Below are positions 1 through 11,292 of a stretch of 64,000 nt of DNA, one piece after another (position 1 is the stretch's first letter; each line of letters opens with the position of its first letter). The notes under the pieces are model-generated. The model saw only the letters and a program-made list of their open reading frames with translations, ran no database searches and was not told the origin of the DNA. This DNA comes from Aedes albopictus (Eukaryota > Arthropoda > Insecta > Diptera > Culicidae): assembly GCF_035046485.1 (NCBI RefSeq), contig NC_085136.1, positions 161,445,963 to 161,509,962 of the forward strand, read 5' to 3'. A program made the translations under genes and the position numbers.

Positions 1-24
1 TAGATCAGAGTTAACTAGGGAGCA

Positions 25-446
25 ACGGAGATGTTCCGCGCGGCCAGGGCCGCTTTCAAACGGGAGACTGCACTGAGCAAGAACAATCACGAACAAACAC
101 GACCCAATTATATGGCTACCTACACCGTTCGTCGATGGGATGGAAGCAGATACCAGAGGAAACCAAGTTTCTGATGATGAGCTTTTTTCAGGGTCAGAGA
201 TCGGTTAGAATCACGGTGGGCGTACGACAGGGTTCTATACTCGGCCCAACGTTGTGGAACATGATGTACGATGGAGTATTAAGACTCGAACTACCCGGAG
301 GAGCCGAGATCGTTGGTTTTGCGGATGACGCCACTCTTACGATCAGTGAATCAAAATTCAACCATCGCGCAACAATAATGACAATGTTGCAAGCTGTATT
401 TGTTGCGACAATCCACCCAATGCGACATAAGATTGTCCCAACTTGA
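25..446 (+). pseudogene. R1-clade reverse transcriptase fragment, decayed
   Basis: This is a scrap of the ORF2 reverse transcriptase of a non-LTR retrotransposon. From 135 a continuous frame shows the RT fingers/palm motif RQGSILGPTLWN, then MYDGVL, then the catalytic box GFADDATLTI. The QGSILGP...FADD spacing and wording are those of R1-clade elements. The stretch before 135 resembles the basic linker ahead of RT (AARAAFKRE) but lies in another frame, so frameshifts or a deletion separate them. The frame loses RT similarity after about residue 75 and ends at 446. The fragment starts at or before the window edge. It is dead; the clade assignment is from motif wording only. Confidence 0.75.
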
Positions 447-1042
447 AAATAATAGGATAAACATCGTACACCACAAGTTTAGAGATTTTTCAGCCTTGCA
501 TTGAGATTTTCGAACGGTAGCTTCGAGTAGGTGAACACTTCAACTCTGCTGAAGATCTATCATCAAACAGATTCGACTTTGGGTTTGTAATAATTGATTA
601 TTCACGAGTTGAAAAGTACGCAACAAATTCTGCTTCCGTTTTGTCTGCAACAAAATTTTTCGAGATTATGTCATTATCTGTTACCAGTAGGGATAAAGAG
701 TAATCGGCGCGCCTTCTTTGTTGCTTGTTTTGTGCTACTTTTGTCTGACAATTCTCTTCACTGCTTACGATAACTCTGGAAGAAGTAGACATGTTGACGG
801 CGGAGACAATCGATACTATTGAGACATGGATGATATCAGTCAAGCTGCAGTTAATAATACATATAATGTTTTGAGTTTCATTCAAGAAAGCAGAAATGCT
901 AGTAAAGTAAATGCATGTTTTCATTAAGCTGAAAAAAGAGGTCTGCTGCTCAGTCTGTAAATCACAGTCGAGTGTATGGTTGTTCGCGAATAAAGAATTG
1001 CGAGTATTCTTGAGCTCCTGATGTTCACGAGTTGGTATGTTA
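447..1042. other. No recognisable feature
   Basis: AT-leaning sequence with only short ORFs that lack recognisable motifs. I see no tandem repeat, inverted repeat or RNA gene here. Confidence 0.5.
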
Positions 1043-1054
1043 TAAGGTATGTCT

Positions 1055-1334
1055 CTCTCTCTCTCCTTGGCGTAACGTCCTCCTGGGACAAAGCCTGCTT
1101 CTCAGCTTAGTGTTCTATGAGCACTTCCACAGTTATTAACTGAGAGCTTCCTCTGCCAATGACCATTTTGCATGCGTATATCGTGTGGCAGGCACGAAGA
1201 ATACTCTATGCCCAAGGAAGTCAAGGAAATTTCCTTTACGAAAAGATCCTGGACCGACCGAGAATCGAACCCGTCACCCTCAGCATGGTCATGCTGAATA
1301 CCCGTGCGTTTACCGCCTCGGCTATATGGGCCCT
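1055..1334 (-). mobile_element. tRNA-derived SINE, copy 1 (GA-tailed)
   Basis: The minus strand begins at the right end with a tRNA-like head: GGGCCCATATAGCCGAGGCG carries an A-box-like block, and GGTTCGATTCTCGG is a good B box. Together they form an internal RNA polymerase III promoter. The element runs leftward through a tRNA-unrelated body and ends in a (GA)n tail, seen on the plus strand as the CT run near 1052-1064. It is flanked by a perfect 12-bp target duplication TAAGGTATGTCT at 1043-1054 and 1335-1346. A second copy lies at 34709-34993. It is probably a mosquito SINE related to the Feilai class, but I cannot assign the family name by sight. Confidence 0.85.
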
Positions 1335-1346
1335 TAAGGTATGTCT

Positions 1347-3703
1347 TCTCAGCTGCAATTTTTACAAATTTCCATTCGTGGCTGTACCTTCACGTCCCAA
1401 AAAGCTATTATTCATCATATTTACAAAACCGTTGAATCGATGCTTTTATCGATGAAATTTCACGCCCATGATGCTCCTTTATCATGAACTCGCTCTCAAA
1501 CAATGAGTATGTGCCTCCCCCGGGAAACGCGCGAAAAAGTACTCTGCCACGTTTTTCGATTCACACCACGTTTTGCTGCCATACCTCGTGCCGCCGCACG
1601 CCACGCCGTTGGCTGGTTTCGCCACCGGCTGGGGAAGATGGATAAAATATGAATATTCTGGCTTGCATAAGTTTGTATAATTAATGAAGAGAAATAATCG
1701 ATTGCTTTGTAAAGGGAAAAAAGTCACGTCACATCCCGCAGCAGTATAGATGGCTCGTTGAGCTCTGGATTGACTCATTATCGAACAGCGGAACTTAAAA
1801 ACCACCGAACCCATTTCAGGCATCTGAGATCACGGATGGCTCACGAGCCGGGAATTTTTAAAAACATCTCAAACACGAGCACGAAACATCTTATTTGAGA
1901 AGATACCTACTTCAAAACAGACGTGTTAATAGTTTTTCCTCTGTCAATTCAGTCCAGCAAACACCTCAAATGTCAGCCGGCTGAACAATCTAATTAGTCG
2001 TCAATCAATCGTTAAGCCATTTTATTCGCCAAATGAGCGCACAAGTATGCAAACATGCTTCCAGGAGAAAACAAATCCCGGATCTAGACACGTTCATCGG
2101 GAACATTTGCTCCATCAATCTGGTACCCGTGCTTACGTTTGCATCTGGATGGTTCCACACCCAGTTCAAATTGTAGATCGAAAAATCCATCCTTACTCAG
2201 TTAATTCAACGATCACTTTACAGCGTGTAATCATCGAAAAATGCACCGCCTTCATGTTAAAATATGTATCGATATGCAAAATTGGTGAGCTTGTTCCATT
2301 TTAATTCCTCTTTATAAAATGTTGGGAGAGTATGCAAAATGTATTTTGTAGAATAATTTCAAGCAGAATTTCAGCAGAAACCAGCCCATGTTGAGATCTC
2401 AGAAGCAATTTTATCTCGAATTCCCGGGAAAAAATAGTAACTTCCAATGGAATGCCTTACAAAACTCTCAACTTGGTTGTTGTTTGACTATTCGATGCAA
2501 AATTGCAAGTAGAGTTATCAGATAGTTTTTGGGCGAATTCCTGAAGAAATTCTAGGGAATCATTCAGAAATAAATTATGAGTCGTTGTTACAAATTTCCA
2601 AGCATGACAAAATTCAGCCAATACAGGATAGACTACATTACAGTACATCTGTTCAAGCTAAACACGTAATCACGTGAAGTAATCCATTCACACATACTCC
2701 GTGACTCGTAATTACGCTCGACAACCGAGATTGCAAACTACCAAATTTTAGCGAGAATTTATCACCCTCTATCATCATGTAAACGATTGTGACATCATTC
2801 CAGAGTCGTGCTTCAATCAAGACATCAGAGCGTCATCACCTTATCGCTGAGGCGCGAGGACTGAGTGAGACGTTACCAGTTTGGCCAGTACTGCAGACGG
2901 CTTTTCTCGTAAGCCTGCCGCGGCACATGAAACAGTCATGCCTTACAAAAAAGTGGACCTTACTCAAGTAGCACTTGAAGAACCCTGATTATATTGAACT
3001 TGAAACGTTTTCCTGTTTGGTTGAAAAAAAAACTGCATAGATTTGCTGTCTAGCCCAACAATGTATGCATTTCGAGCATCCATTAAATTTACTTTGAAGT
3101 TTCAAGTTGACCATAAACTTAGGCTTTACCAGACGGGACTAGAATGGAATCATTTCAATAGTGCTCAAAACTCAAATATAATCAGCTAAGAATGTCTCTT
3201 ATCAATCGACACAAAATGCGTATCGGACGCTGTCATTGGATTTGCATGGGAACTGACCATTTGCGCCTCGGTGATAAGTCAGTCAATGACGAGGAACCGT
3301 ATCACCTCCTATCATTAATAGGCAATCAGTCGCAGTCCCCCCTGACGCCTGACAGGCAACCATCAGAGCGAGCGCCTACGTTGGATATCTCTAACCGTGC
3401 TAGTAGGTAGGTACCTACGTGTCGTATCTGCCCGTGGAAATCTCATTCATAAACTGAACCGTTGAGCATCCCCAGCCTGATTATGGTGTACGTTCCATGA
3501 GGAATCGGTACAGGTATGGTCTGACTAATTGTGATGCACATATGCAAGAGTTGAGCTGTTTGTCTTGTTGGTGCGATTCAGTGTCAGCTTGACGAAAAGC
3601 TATTTTAGGAGTGCCTGGGAATTGAACCCACACAGATCGAAAAAGGATTGTAAAATTCTGTGACATATGATGCACATAATTGGAGCGTGGGATATCACAG
3701 AAG
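1347..3703. other. No recognisable feature
   Basis: Unassigned intergenic sequence. Short ORFs (for example 1482-1823 minus and 2047-2304 plus) show no known domain. A B-box-like GGTTCAATTCCCAGG on the minus strand near 3615-3630 lacks the rest of a tRNA. Confidence 0.45.
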
Positions 3704-3883
3704 CTTACATGACATATCATGTAAAAGTCATAAAATGTCATGTAAACTTCCATTATATGTCATGTAATTCAGCATGACTCTGTGTGTTTACTTGACATAT
3801 AACACAAATTTACATGATATATCATGTAAACTATCATAACACTAAGTTTACATGACTAAAATGAAATTTATATGTCATGTAAA
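3704..3883. repeat. Palindromic ATGTCATGTAAA repeat cluster
   Basis: The motif TTTACATGACATA and its complement TATGTCATGTAAA recur about seven times in 180 bp, often as complete palindromes such as TTACATGACATATCATGTAA at 3705-3724. The cluster can fold on itself and looks like a small foldback element or expanded palindromic minisatellite. Confidence 0.7.
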
Positions 3884-4309
3884 TCTCATTATTTTTATCT
3901 GTGCATGACCATCCGCATACAACGCACAATTATGATCTTCAAGAACACGAGGCTGCGCCATTATGGAGTAACTACCTATCTAAATTCGGCGTACAAGATA
4001 CTGCCGCGTGGCCTGTTCAACAAACTTAGACCTTAGGTTCTTCGTCGAAAACCCAGGCTGGTTTTTGTAAGGACCGATGAACAATGGATCAGATGCTTAA
4101 CCCGTGGGTGACCCTAGAGAAATTACACGAGTATAACTTTGTGGCGGGAGCGAACCATATCCACACACCACTGCGGACCGAAAAGTGAGCGAGAGCAGTG
4201 TGGCAAAGGGAGCGATGGTTAACCCGTTCGAGGCAGGACAGCGCCGGTTGAGGATGCGCAGATGACTAGCGCAGTCCTCACAGAGGCGCATAACCGCAAC
4301 AGAAGTGGG
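3884..4309. other. Unassigned sequence before the R1-like element
   Basis: No domain recognised. It may include the decayed 5' region of the R1-clade element that becomes recognisable after about 4310. Confidence 0.4.
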
Positions 4310-5420
4310 CTAGAAAAAATGTTGGAGTCGCCGAGCAGCTTGACCAGCTAATCGGCTACACGGGTGAGCGGAGTAATATCAGACAGGACCTCGAACAGGG
4401 TCTGCAGAAGCTCCAAAGGTGGCTAGGGCAAGGCGTACGATTTTCTGGTCAAAGAGCAATGGATGCGCGCAAAGAAGAGCAGACCACTCGAACGTTCAGT
4501 TTATTCGGCGCACGAAACCATGCAGCTCACCGGAGCCCAAGGGAAGCGGGCAGACCACCCCACGGCTCGGCTGCATGCCCGAAACATACCGAAGAGGCGC
4601 GTGGCAAGAAGCGGCCTGCAAAAGTAGGTGAAACATCGAAGAGAAAGGGGACGGCAAGCACGAGTAACCAGGCTTCCGATTGCGAAACGCGCAAGGGGTA
4701 GGGAAACCAATCCCCAAGAGAAATTGGGGCCAACAACCGGATCATTGAAAGAAGAACCCTTGTACTACTATTTGGGAAAAGAAGACGTTTAGAAAAGTGA
4801 AGCCAATCCGCAAGCACGAAATGAGCGGCGCACTGATGTTCAAAACTGAGGCGGATACGTACGCCGAGATGTTGATGGCCATGTGGGGCGAAAATCTTTG
4901 CTCCGGCCCACCATAACTGGATAAATGACTCTAGTGCTGAAGGAGGGTGCCAAAAAGGACACATCCTAAAAGGCAGGCGGTACTAGGCTTGAAGGTGCAT
5001 GTACGAGCCTTGACGGCAGAGGCGACCTACCAGTGTGAAAATCAGGATGAGATAACGACGCAGAGGAGCTCACAGCCACCCTCAAGCAACAGTGTGAGTA
5101 GATGCATCAAGTACATGAATTTGCCTACGAAAAGGCACGGTATCGCCACGATTAGGCTCCCAGTGGGGGAGGTTATTACGACGGTTGCAGTCGGAGTTGG
5201 CTGGTCGGTGTTAGCAGTTATGAGCCGCCAGAGGCGTGCCTCAAGTGCTTCGATCAGGGACGCAAGTCATAGGCCCTGATAGAAGCACCGTGCAGAAAGT
5301 GCGGAGTGGAAGGCAGCATCGTCCGGGATTGCAACTTGGCACCAAATTGCAAGGCAAACAAGGGCTACATGACAAGCGGGCCTGAATGTCCAGGTACGTG
5401 TAAAAGACAAAACAACCGGT
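4310..5420 (+). pseudogene. R1-clade ORF1 (gag-like), decayed
   Basis: This is the remains of the nucleic-acid-binding ORF1 protein that packages the RNA of R1-type retrotransposons. Broken frames give a charged N-terminal region (4419-4700). They continue through VHVRALTAEATYQC and DEITTQ (near 4990-5060), which match the wording of R1-type ORF1. The zinc-knuckle block is at 5224-5395: PEACLKCFDQGRKS, a stop codon, then CRKCGVEGSIVRDC and APNC. In the second knuckle the usual histidine is replaced by serine. Several frameshifts and a stop inside the knuckle region make it a pseudogene. It is GC-richer than the surrounding DNA. It is followed directly by R1-type endonuclease remnants in the same orientation. 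Confidence 0.75.
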
Positions 5421-5671
5421 AGTGCAGGTTACACAGCTCAACCTGAGGTCACACAACAGATGCTGTGGCAGTTAGTCTCTGTGTCAAGTACAGACATCGG
5501 CCAACTAGCGGACCTTTACTGAACCTCTCCTGACAACGGGAACTGGGTAGTGAATAAGGCGAAGCTAGCGGCGAACTATAAAACCGGTCGGTTTTCGGTC
5601 AACATAACAAACTATAGCTTGCACGACGAACAAGGGCTTCGCAAAAGCGAAGGCAAACGCACATACGCACA
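5421..5671 (+). pseudogene. R1-clade ORF2 endonuclease, N-terminal remnant
   Basis: Out-of-frame pieces give QLNL near 5432 and DNGNWVVNKAKLAAN near 5535-5580, the opening of the apurinic/apyrimidinic-type endonuclease that nicks the target in R1 elements. The reading then breaks at the RTE insertion whose left target duplication is 5661-5671. The domain resumes at 6663. This shows that an R1-type element was here first and was later split. Confidence 0.65.
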
Positions 5672-6651
5672 GGATTTCGGGTGAACTATCCAGTTCATCC
5701 GTTTCTCGCCGGGGACTGCGACAAGGTGACGGACTCTCATGTCTACTCTTCAACATCGCGCTGGAAGGTGTGATGCGACGAGCCGGGCTCAAAGCCGGGG
5801 AACGATTTTCACAAAATCCGGTCAATTTGTGTGCTTCGCGGACGACATGGACATTATCGCTAGAACATTTGGAACGGTGGCAGAACTGTACACCCGCCTG
5901 AAACGCGAAGCAGCAAAGGTCGGACTGGTGGTGAATGCCTCAAAAACAAAGTACATGCTGGTAGGCGGAACCGAAAACGACCGGATCCGTCTGGGTAGTA
6001 ATGTTACGATAGACGGGGATACTTTCGAGGTGGTGGAGGAATTCGTCTACCTCGGATCCTTACTGACGGCTGACAACAACGTGAGCCGTGAAATTCGGAG
6101 GCGCATCATCAGCGGAAGTCGGGCCTACTACGGGCTCCAGAAGAAACTGCGGTCGAAAAAGATTCACCCACGCACCAAATGCACCATGTACAAAACGTTA
6201 ATAAGACCGGTAATCCTCTACGGGCACGAGACATGGACCATGCTCGAGGAGGACCTACAAGCACTCGGAGTTTTCGAGCGACGCGTGCTAAGAACGATCG
6301 GCGGTGTGCAGGAGAACGGTGTGTGGCGGAGAAGGATGAACCACGAGCTCGCTGCACTTTACGGCGAACCCAGCATCCAGAAGGTGGCCAAAGCCGGAAG
6401 GATACGTTGGGCAGGGCATGTTGCAAGAATGCCGGACAACAACCCTGCAAAGCTGGTGTTTGCAACGGATCCGGTTGGCACAAGAAGGCGTGGAGCGCAG
6501 AGAGCACGATGGGCGGACCAGGTGGAGCGTGACTTGGCGAGCATTGGGCGCGACCGAGGATGGAGAGCGGCAGCCACAAACCGAGTATTGTGGCGTACTA
6601 TTGTTGATTATGTCTTGTCTTAATGATGTTGAACAAATAAATGTTGAATGT
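5672..6651 (+). mobile_element. 5'-truncated RTE-clade non-LTR insertion
   Basis: A 980-bp retrotransposon 3' end lies between perfect 11-bp repeats ACATACGCACA at 5661-5671 and 6652-6662. These are a target-site duplication from target-primed reverse transcription. The copy lacks the endonuclease and the first part of RT, which fits 5' truncation. The 3' end is short and AT-rich (AATAAATGTTGAATGT) with no long poly(A). It sits inside the endonuclease region of an R1-clade pseudogene. The RT wording (GLRQGDGLSCLLFN, FADDMDII, GRIRWAGHVARM) fits RTE-type elements such as mosquito JAM1; the clade is an inference. Confidence 0.8.
5739..6623 (+). pseudogene. RTE-clade reverse transcriptase C-terminal half
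   Basis: A 294-codon open frame encodes the second half of an RT. It contains the catalytic FADD at 5835-5846, then KTKYMLVGG, FVYLGSLLT, the thumb region, and the C-terminal signature GRIRWAGHVARM with a following GTRRRGAQRARW. The start at 5739 is not a real start. The upstream motif GLRQGDGLSCLLFN at about 5713-5755 reads in a different frame, so one frameshift lies between about 5790 and 5805 and the first 20 or so codons are out of frame. The frame downstream is clean to the stop at 6621-6623, which suggests a fairly young but defective copy. It has no endonuclease. Confidence 0.8.
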
Positions 6652-6662
6652 ACATACGCACA

Positions 6663-7870
6663 CCGTCGACCCCCTACTCTCCGTGTCGTTTGGATCAGTT
6701 CTCATCCATACTAGATTCACTTTCCAGCGCGTTTGTGAGATTGCGTCCGGTGGACATCGGTAGAGACTTTATGGCCTGGGAGGTCAAGTGGTGTTGTCAC
6801 TCAAATAATGCGAGAGGTTGGGCTCTTCTCGAAGCTTTGTCTTAAAAAAAACCTACAGTAGGAATGGTGCAGATTCCTTCATCGATGTGAACTTCTGGAG
6901 CCCGGGTCTAAACCCTAGCTCGGTCGGCTGGAGGACCGACGATGTGTATACGCACAGCGACAATCTGGCGTTTTAAAAATACAGTTTGGTACACGGAGAA
7001 AGAAGGCCACAGCCAAGGATCACTGACAGCCATCGGGAATGTCCAGAAATCGAGCATCCTGCCTAAGAGCTAAAAGCAGGTTGCAAAGAGCTTGCACCGA
7101 TGAGGGTAGAATGGAGCGAAGTGAGACCAACAGAACAGCTAAACTGGTACTGAACAAAGATATTATGGCGCGTAAGCAGACGTACTTTGATAATCTCTGC
7201 CAGTTTGACTACACAACTCCCTGGGGTGATACCTACAGTCAGTACCCCCAGAACAGTCCGCCGAGATGCTGCAGAAGATTGTGGAAACGTTGTTTCCGCA
7301 CCACGGTATAATGCCATGGGCCCCGTCCCCTATGGTAAAACCGGCCAAAGCGAGGTTGCTTCGATGACGAACGTCGAGCTCATCACAAAAGTGAAGTCTG
7401 CGCATCACCAAGAAACTGTTGGAGTGGATCATTCTGTCGAGGCCGACGGTCTACAATCGAGAATATTTATGCCTCTAGGCTCTCGGAATACCATTTCGAC
7501 TCCCGAAAGGGTCGATCGTCTGTGGACGCTATTAGAGCTGTAACCAAAATGACCAAGATAGCGCTGCAAAGGAAGCGCGGTCGTGACGCTGAACATGACG
7601 AACGCGTTCAACAGAGCCAGCTGGGCTGTCATCGAGTGCGCCATACACCACCTAGGAGTCCCGGACAGCCTATGCCGAGCTATGAGAGCTGCTTCCAGAA
7701 TAGGATGCTGATCTGTAACACCGAGGAAGGCGAGAGAAGCTTCAAAAGCATCGCGGGGGTACATCGCGGTCCACCCTAGGCCCGGTATTGAGGTTCACAT
7801 TTCCGCTGGGGGTAGAGCTGGTCGGCTTTGCCGATAATATAGAGGAGAACGTGCCTCTGGAGCCGACGTA
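6663..7870 (+). pseudogene. R1-clade ORF2 endonuclease C-terminus and RT, decayed
   Basis: This is the continuation of the split R1-type ORF2. Endonuclease remnants read DFMAWEVKW (expected DFNAW) and NARGWALLEALS at about 6755-6840, then after a frame change DVNFWSPGLNP and DVYTHSDN (expected SDH) up to about 6975. The linker before RT follows (QTYFDNLCQ and TPWGDTYSQY near 7165-7245). RT motifs are FDSRKGRSSVDAIRAV (about 7495-7542), NMTNAFNRASWAVIECAI (about 7594-7650), and GVELVGFADN (about 7808-7840), where the second catalytic aspartate is asparagine. At least four frameshifts are needed. It is an inactive copy that becomes unrecognisable by about 7870. Confidence 0.8.
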
Positions 7871-8315
7871 CTGATACCTGACCTTTGTGGTATACGACAC
7901 AGGAAGTGGAACTGACAGCATTGCACGCAATTCAAGCCTAACTTTACCAAATACCGTATGTAACATTTGTAAACAAAAATGACGCTGAATTTCGTTAAGG
8001 ACTACATGTATCACTCATTTTCGGGGATGATTGCGATTGTGAAAAAATGCCCGTATTTTTCACGTTTCTGAAATGCTCAATGTATGAGTTGCTATGGAAA
8101 CAGCGAACTTTCCCTTCGATTTCCTCCGTTCGTGGATTTTGTTAGATACGGTGTTTGGTGAAGTTAGGTTTGAATTGGCATAGTGGAGGACTGGCTGAGA
8201 CAGCTGGCACTCGCTCATCACAAAACGACAAAACGAATTTGGTGGTAAACAACCGCAAGTCTGAACATCAGCCAGTGGCCACCACATCGGATGCCCGTTT
8301 AACTCCAAGGGTTCG
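7871..8315. other. No recognisable feature
   Basis: May include the 3' remnant of the R1-like element, but no motif is visible. Confidence 0.4.
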
Positions 8316-8467
8316 TTCAAATATTACGTAACGCTGAGGGGGGAGGGAGGGGGTCTAGCGCTGTGTTACGCTTCATACAAAATTTCAAAATTTCCCATAC
8401 AAAAGTTGTTACGTGGGGGAGGGAGGGGGTCCAAAATTGTCAAATTATGCGTTACGTAATATTTGAA
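8316..8467. mobile_element. G-rich MITE with 19-bp terminal inverted repeats
   Basis: Perfect 19-bp inverted repeats TTCAAATATTACGTAACGC (8316-8334) and its complement (8449-8467) bound a 152-bp non-coding element. Inside, two copies of a GGGGGAGGGAGGGGGTC-type block (about 8336-8356 and 8413-8433) lie in the same orientation. It has no ORF. A target duplication is not clear. A diverged purine/pyrimidine-rich scrap that may be related lies near 32266-32315. Confidence 0.75.
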
Positions 8468-10139
8468 TCAACCCCAAGTGGTCATGATCGGCAATCGAAA
8501 ATAAAGTATAGTGTGCTCGATCCCTCTACCCATAACATTTGGAATGGATCCTATCAGACGACAGAGTAGTACTGATTATCAATGTATCGCTAGGTGTAGT
8601 ACAGGCTAGCCACTAGTAGGTACTCTGACTAATACGTACTCGCCGGTGGAGCGTGCTCATCGTGGTTTTCATTCAATTTGCAAGCAAGCTTCAAACGACC
8701 GGCCACACCGTTCGTCATTTGACGGCGGCCTGAGCAGTTTATAGGACAACATTCCATATGGTCCGTCACCTTTTCCAACTGCGTTTCCACTAGAATGCAG
8801 TCGTTTCTTTTTTTACGGCTAATGAAACGTTCTAACTGGGGGTGGCCGCTCCAACGCCATCGCACCACCCGGCCTGCACAAAAATGTGCGAATTATTTAA
8901 AGCGTTTTCTATTCGCCTCTCAAACTGTGCAGCAAGTGCATATAAATGGAAGTGTTCAAGTGATATGCACATAAATTACCGGTGGTGTCGCGATGGGGGG
9001 TTTTCGGCGGGTGGTTGGCGGTTGAATTGTGACTCTGAAAGGATGTCGTCATCGCATCTGTTCTTACCATCTGGAGCAGATGCTTTTTCTCGAAGGTTAC
9101 CTTATAGGGAAAATGCATTCAAACTGCAGTAATGTATTTTTTCTAATGCATTATTGGAAATACAAACAATTGACACAATACAAACTATAGAGAAGTTGAG
9201 CAATGCGATCAGTGTTATAAGTTCCGTTCTACTCTGCGATCATTGAATAATCATCATTCATCCTGTCATTGCATCAGATCTATGCAAATGTCTCGGAGGG
9301 TACAGAACATGTGCCGTGTAGTGTCTGGAGCTTTGCTCCATACGTGGCATATCCATTTAGATGAATTTCTAGGCACACCCACCTGCCAGCAGTGATGTGA
9401 TATGTTCAATTGAATGGGGTTGCCCCCCAACTCGGGAGAAATTGAATATTCATTGAAAGATTTGTCCGATGGCTCACATACAAACAACTTTTTGTTTCGT
9501 ATTACTGCAATAAATCACAGTCATAAAGATCTCCGAGGTATTTGGGGTTTTTCTACAGTAAAGAAGAGCTGACAAATGCAGTTTTCCAGCCGGGGTGTAA
9601 TTTCCAAGAGCTTAACCTGTTTTTTATCAGTTTGGAACGATCATAAAGCACCATCGTGTCTACTACACACGGTGTCAAAATCTTAATGATTGTCAAACTG
9701 TCATGTACACTGCGTCTCAAAAAGCAATTATTACAATAAAGTGGTTCTCAAGCTGGGGTCCACGGGCAATGCTGACTTCGCAAAAAACGAAAGTCCGAGG
9801 AGAAGGCATCAAGAAAATTGTCAGGGTTGCGTCGAGGATGTTTTGCTTTAACCCTAGTAGAATATTGGTGTCAATATTACCAAGACAGACTCGCTAAACG
9901 TGCACTACGCAATCGTGGTGCGCCTAGCATAACATCCTAGGAAAGTTTGTCTTTCACGGCAACAATAGAAAGCAGAAGAGAACTGCAACGTTTGGAGTTC
10001 GCCGTTCAATTATGCAAATAAAGAGAAAGTTGTGGAAGACTCTGGAATGTGGCTATGTGATCTGATAGGATTCAGTTTTATTCTGTTATTTTATTCTATT
10101 ATTATGATTGAATATGAATAGTACACCAAAAACTTCCAA
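8468..10139. other. No recognisable feature
   Basis: Short ORFs only (for example 8842-9132 plus), without domains. No repeat boundaries or RNA genes are visible. Confidence 0.45.
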
Positions 10140-10328
10140 CAAATCCCTCAGACACTTCTGAGACCGTTGGAGCACCTGTTAAACCCCCCTGTGAACCTCT
10201 GAAACGCCCCTTCCACTCCACGCCCTTGGAATCCCCTGGAACCCCCTGAGACCCCTTGAAACGACCTTGCGGCCTCTTGGGTCCCCCTGAGAATCCCTGA
10301 ACCATCTTAGACCTCCTGAAAGTCCAGA
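10140..10328. repeat. Short-period CCCCTGAAAC-type tandem repeat
   Basis: A degenerate run of units about 10-12 nt long resembling CCCCTGAAAC or CCCCTTGAAA repeats across 190 bp (for example around 10186-10265). Because the period is not fixed, it produces short minus-strand ORFs (10102-10391) rich in G and R that I take as artefacts. Confidence 0.65.
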
Positions 10329-10354
10329 AACATAATTTAATTTAATTCTCACAC

Positions 10355-11292
10355 GTTCGGTTCTTGAGAAATAAGCGTGGCCCGTGATCATAAATTGATA
10401 TTTATAACAAACTAGCTGTACCCGGCAAACTTTGTCTTGCCTACTGTGTTTTTTGACGTTTCAAGTTTTTAGCCAAGACCAAGTCCCCGGTCAAAATGTA
10501 TGAAAGATCAATTTTCTAAAACTTTCAACTTTTCCATGTTTTTGCCTCATAAACCTTCCTTGGGAGAAAACTAACAGAAAAAAACTAATTCGACCAATAT
10601 CGGACCTTCCGTTCGCAAGTTATGCGCGGTCCCACGTATGCCACTGCATTTTTATATGTATAGATCTATATGGAAGATACTTCTCCTTGAGATGACCAAT
10701 CCCAAAAACATGTGCACTTTCTCCTAACACTTTTGCTCCGTGCGAAATTCGTGTGGCCTGTGAACCTAGATTGTAAACAACTGAGTTTTGCAACACAACT
10801 AGTTTGTAATCAGTGATCCGTGAGGCGTGAATAAAAAAAAACATTTTCTTTTCATCTTCAAATTTATGGTTTTGAGAATTTCGCGTGGCCCGTGACCATG
10901 GATTGGAAACCACTGTTCTTTAAAATGCATTTGTATTAAAGATACTGCTCCTTAAGAAGAACAATCCACACTACTTTCTAGCACTTTTGATGTTTTAGAA
11001 ACGTCTAAGAAGGTCCAAAAGTGAGGAATCCAAAAAACAATTTCATTTTGACATCACGATTACGGTTCTTGAGATATTCATGTGGCCAATGACCATAGAT
11101 TGGAAACCACTGTTTTTTTTTTCAACATATCTATATTAGACCCGCTACCCCAGATTGGGAACCACTAATCTTTGCAGCACAACTGCTTTGTGATAAGTAC
11201 TCGCTGAAGTGCACAATCCGAAAAACCTTCATCCTTACACATTCGGTTCCAGAGAAATTCGTTTGATCCATGACCTTTGATTGGAAACCCCT
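10355..11292. repeat. Diverged ~190-bp tandem repeat
   Basis: A block whose core reads GAGAAATTCGTGTGGCC, then GTGACCATAGATTGGAAACC, recurs near 10363, 10742, 10873, 11068 and 11251, with a partial copy near 11150. Most spacings are close to 190 bp or twice that. The copies differ by many substitutions, so the array is old. Near 10411 it includes ACTAGCTGTACCCGGCAAAC, a motif that I recognise as widespread in insect dispersed repeats. Confidence 0.6.

Noticed and set aside
1255..1334. tRNA gene on the minus strand
   Set aside because: The A- and B-box head is followed by a tRNA-unrelated body and flanked by a target duplication, with a second copy at 34709-34993. It is a SINE. The same applies to 53955-54030.
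3600..3640. Possible tRNA or SINE B box near 3615-3630 on the minus strand
   Set aside because: Only GGTTCAATTCC is present; there is no A box at the right distance and no cloverleaf.
6109..6579. 156-codon minus-strand ORF
   Set aside because: It is the complement of a clear RTE reverse transcriptase frame and has no motif of its own. The minus ORF at 4527-4964 over R1 ORF1 is rejected for the same reason.
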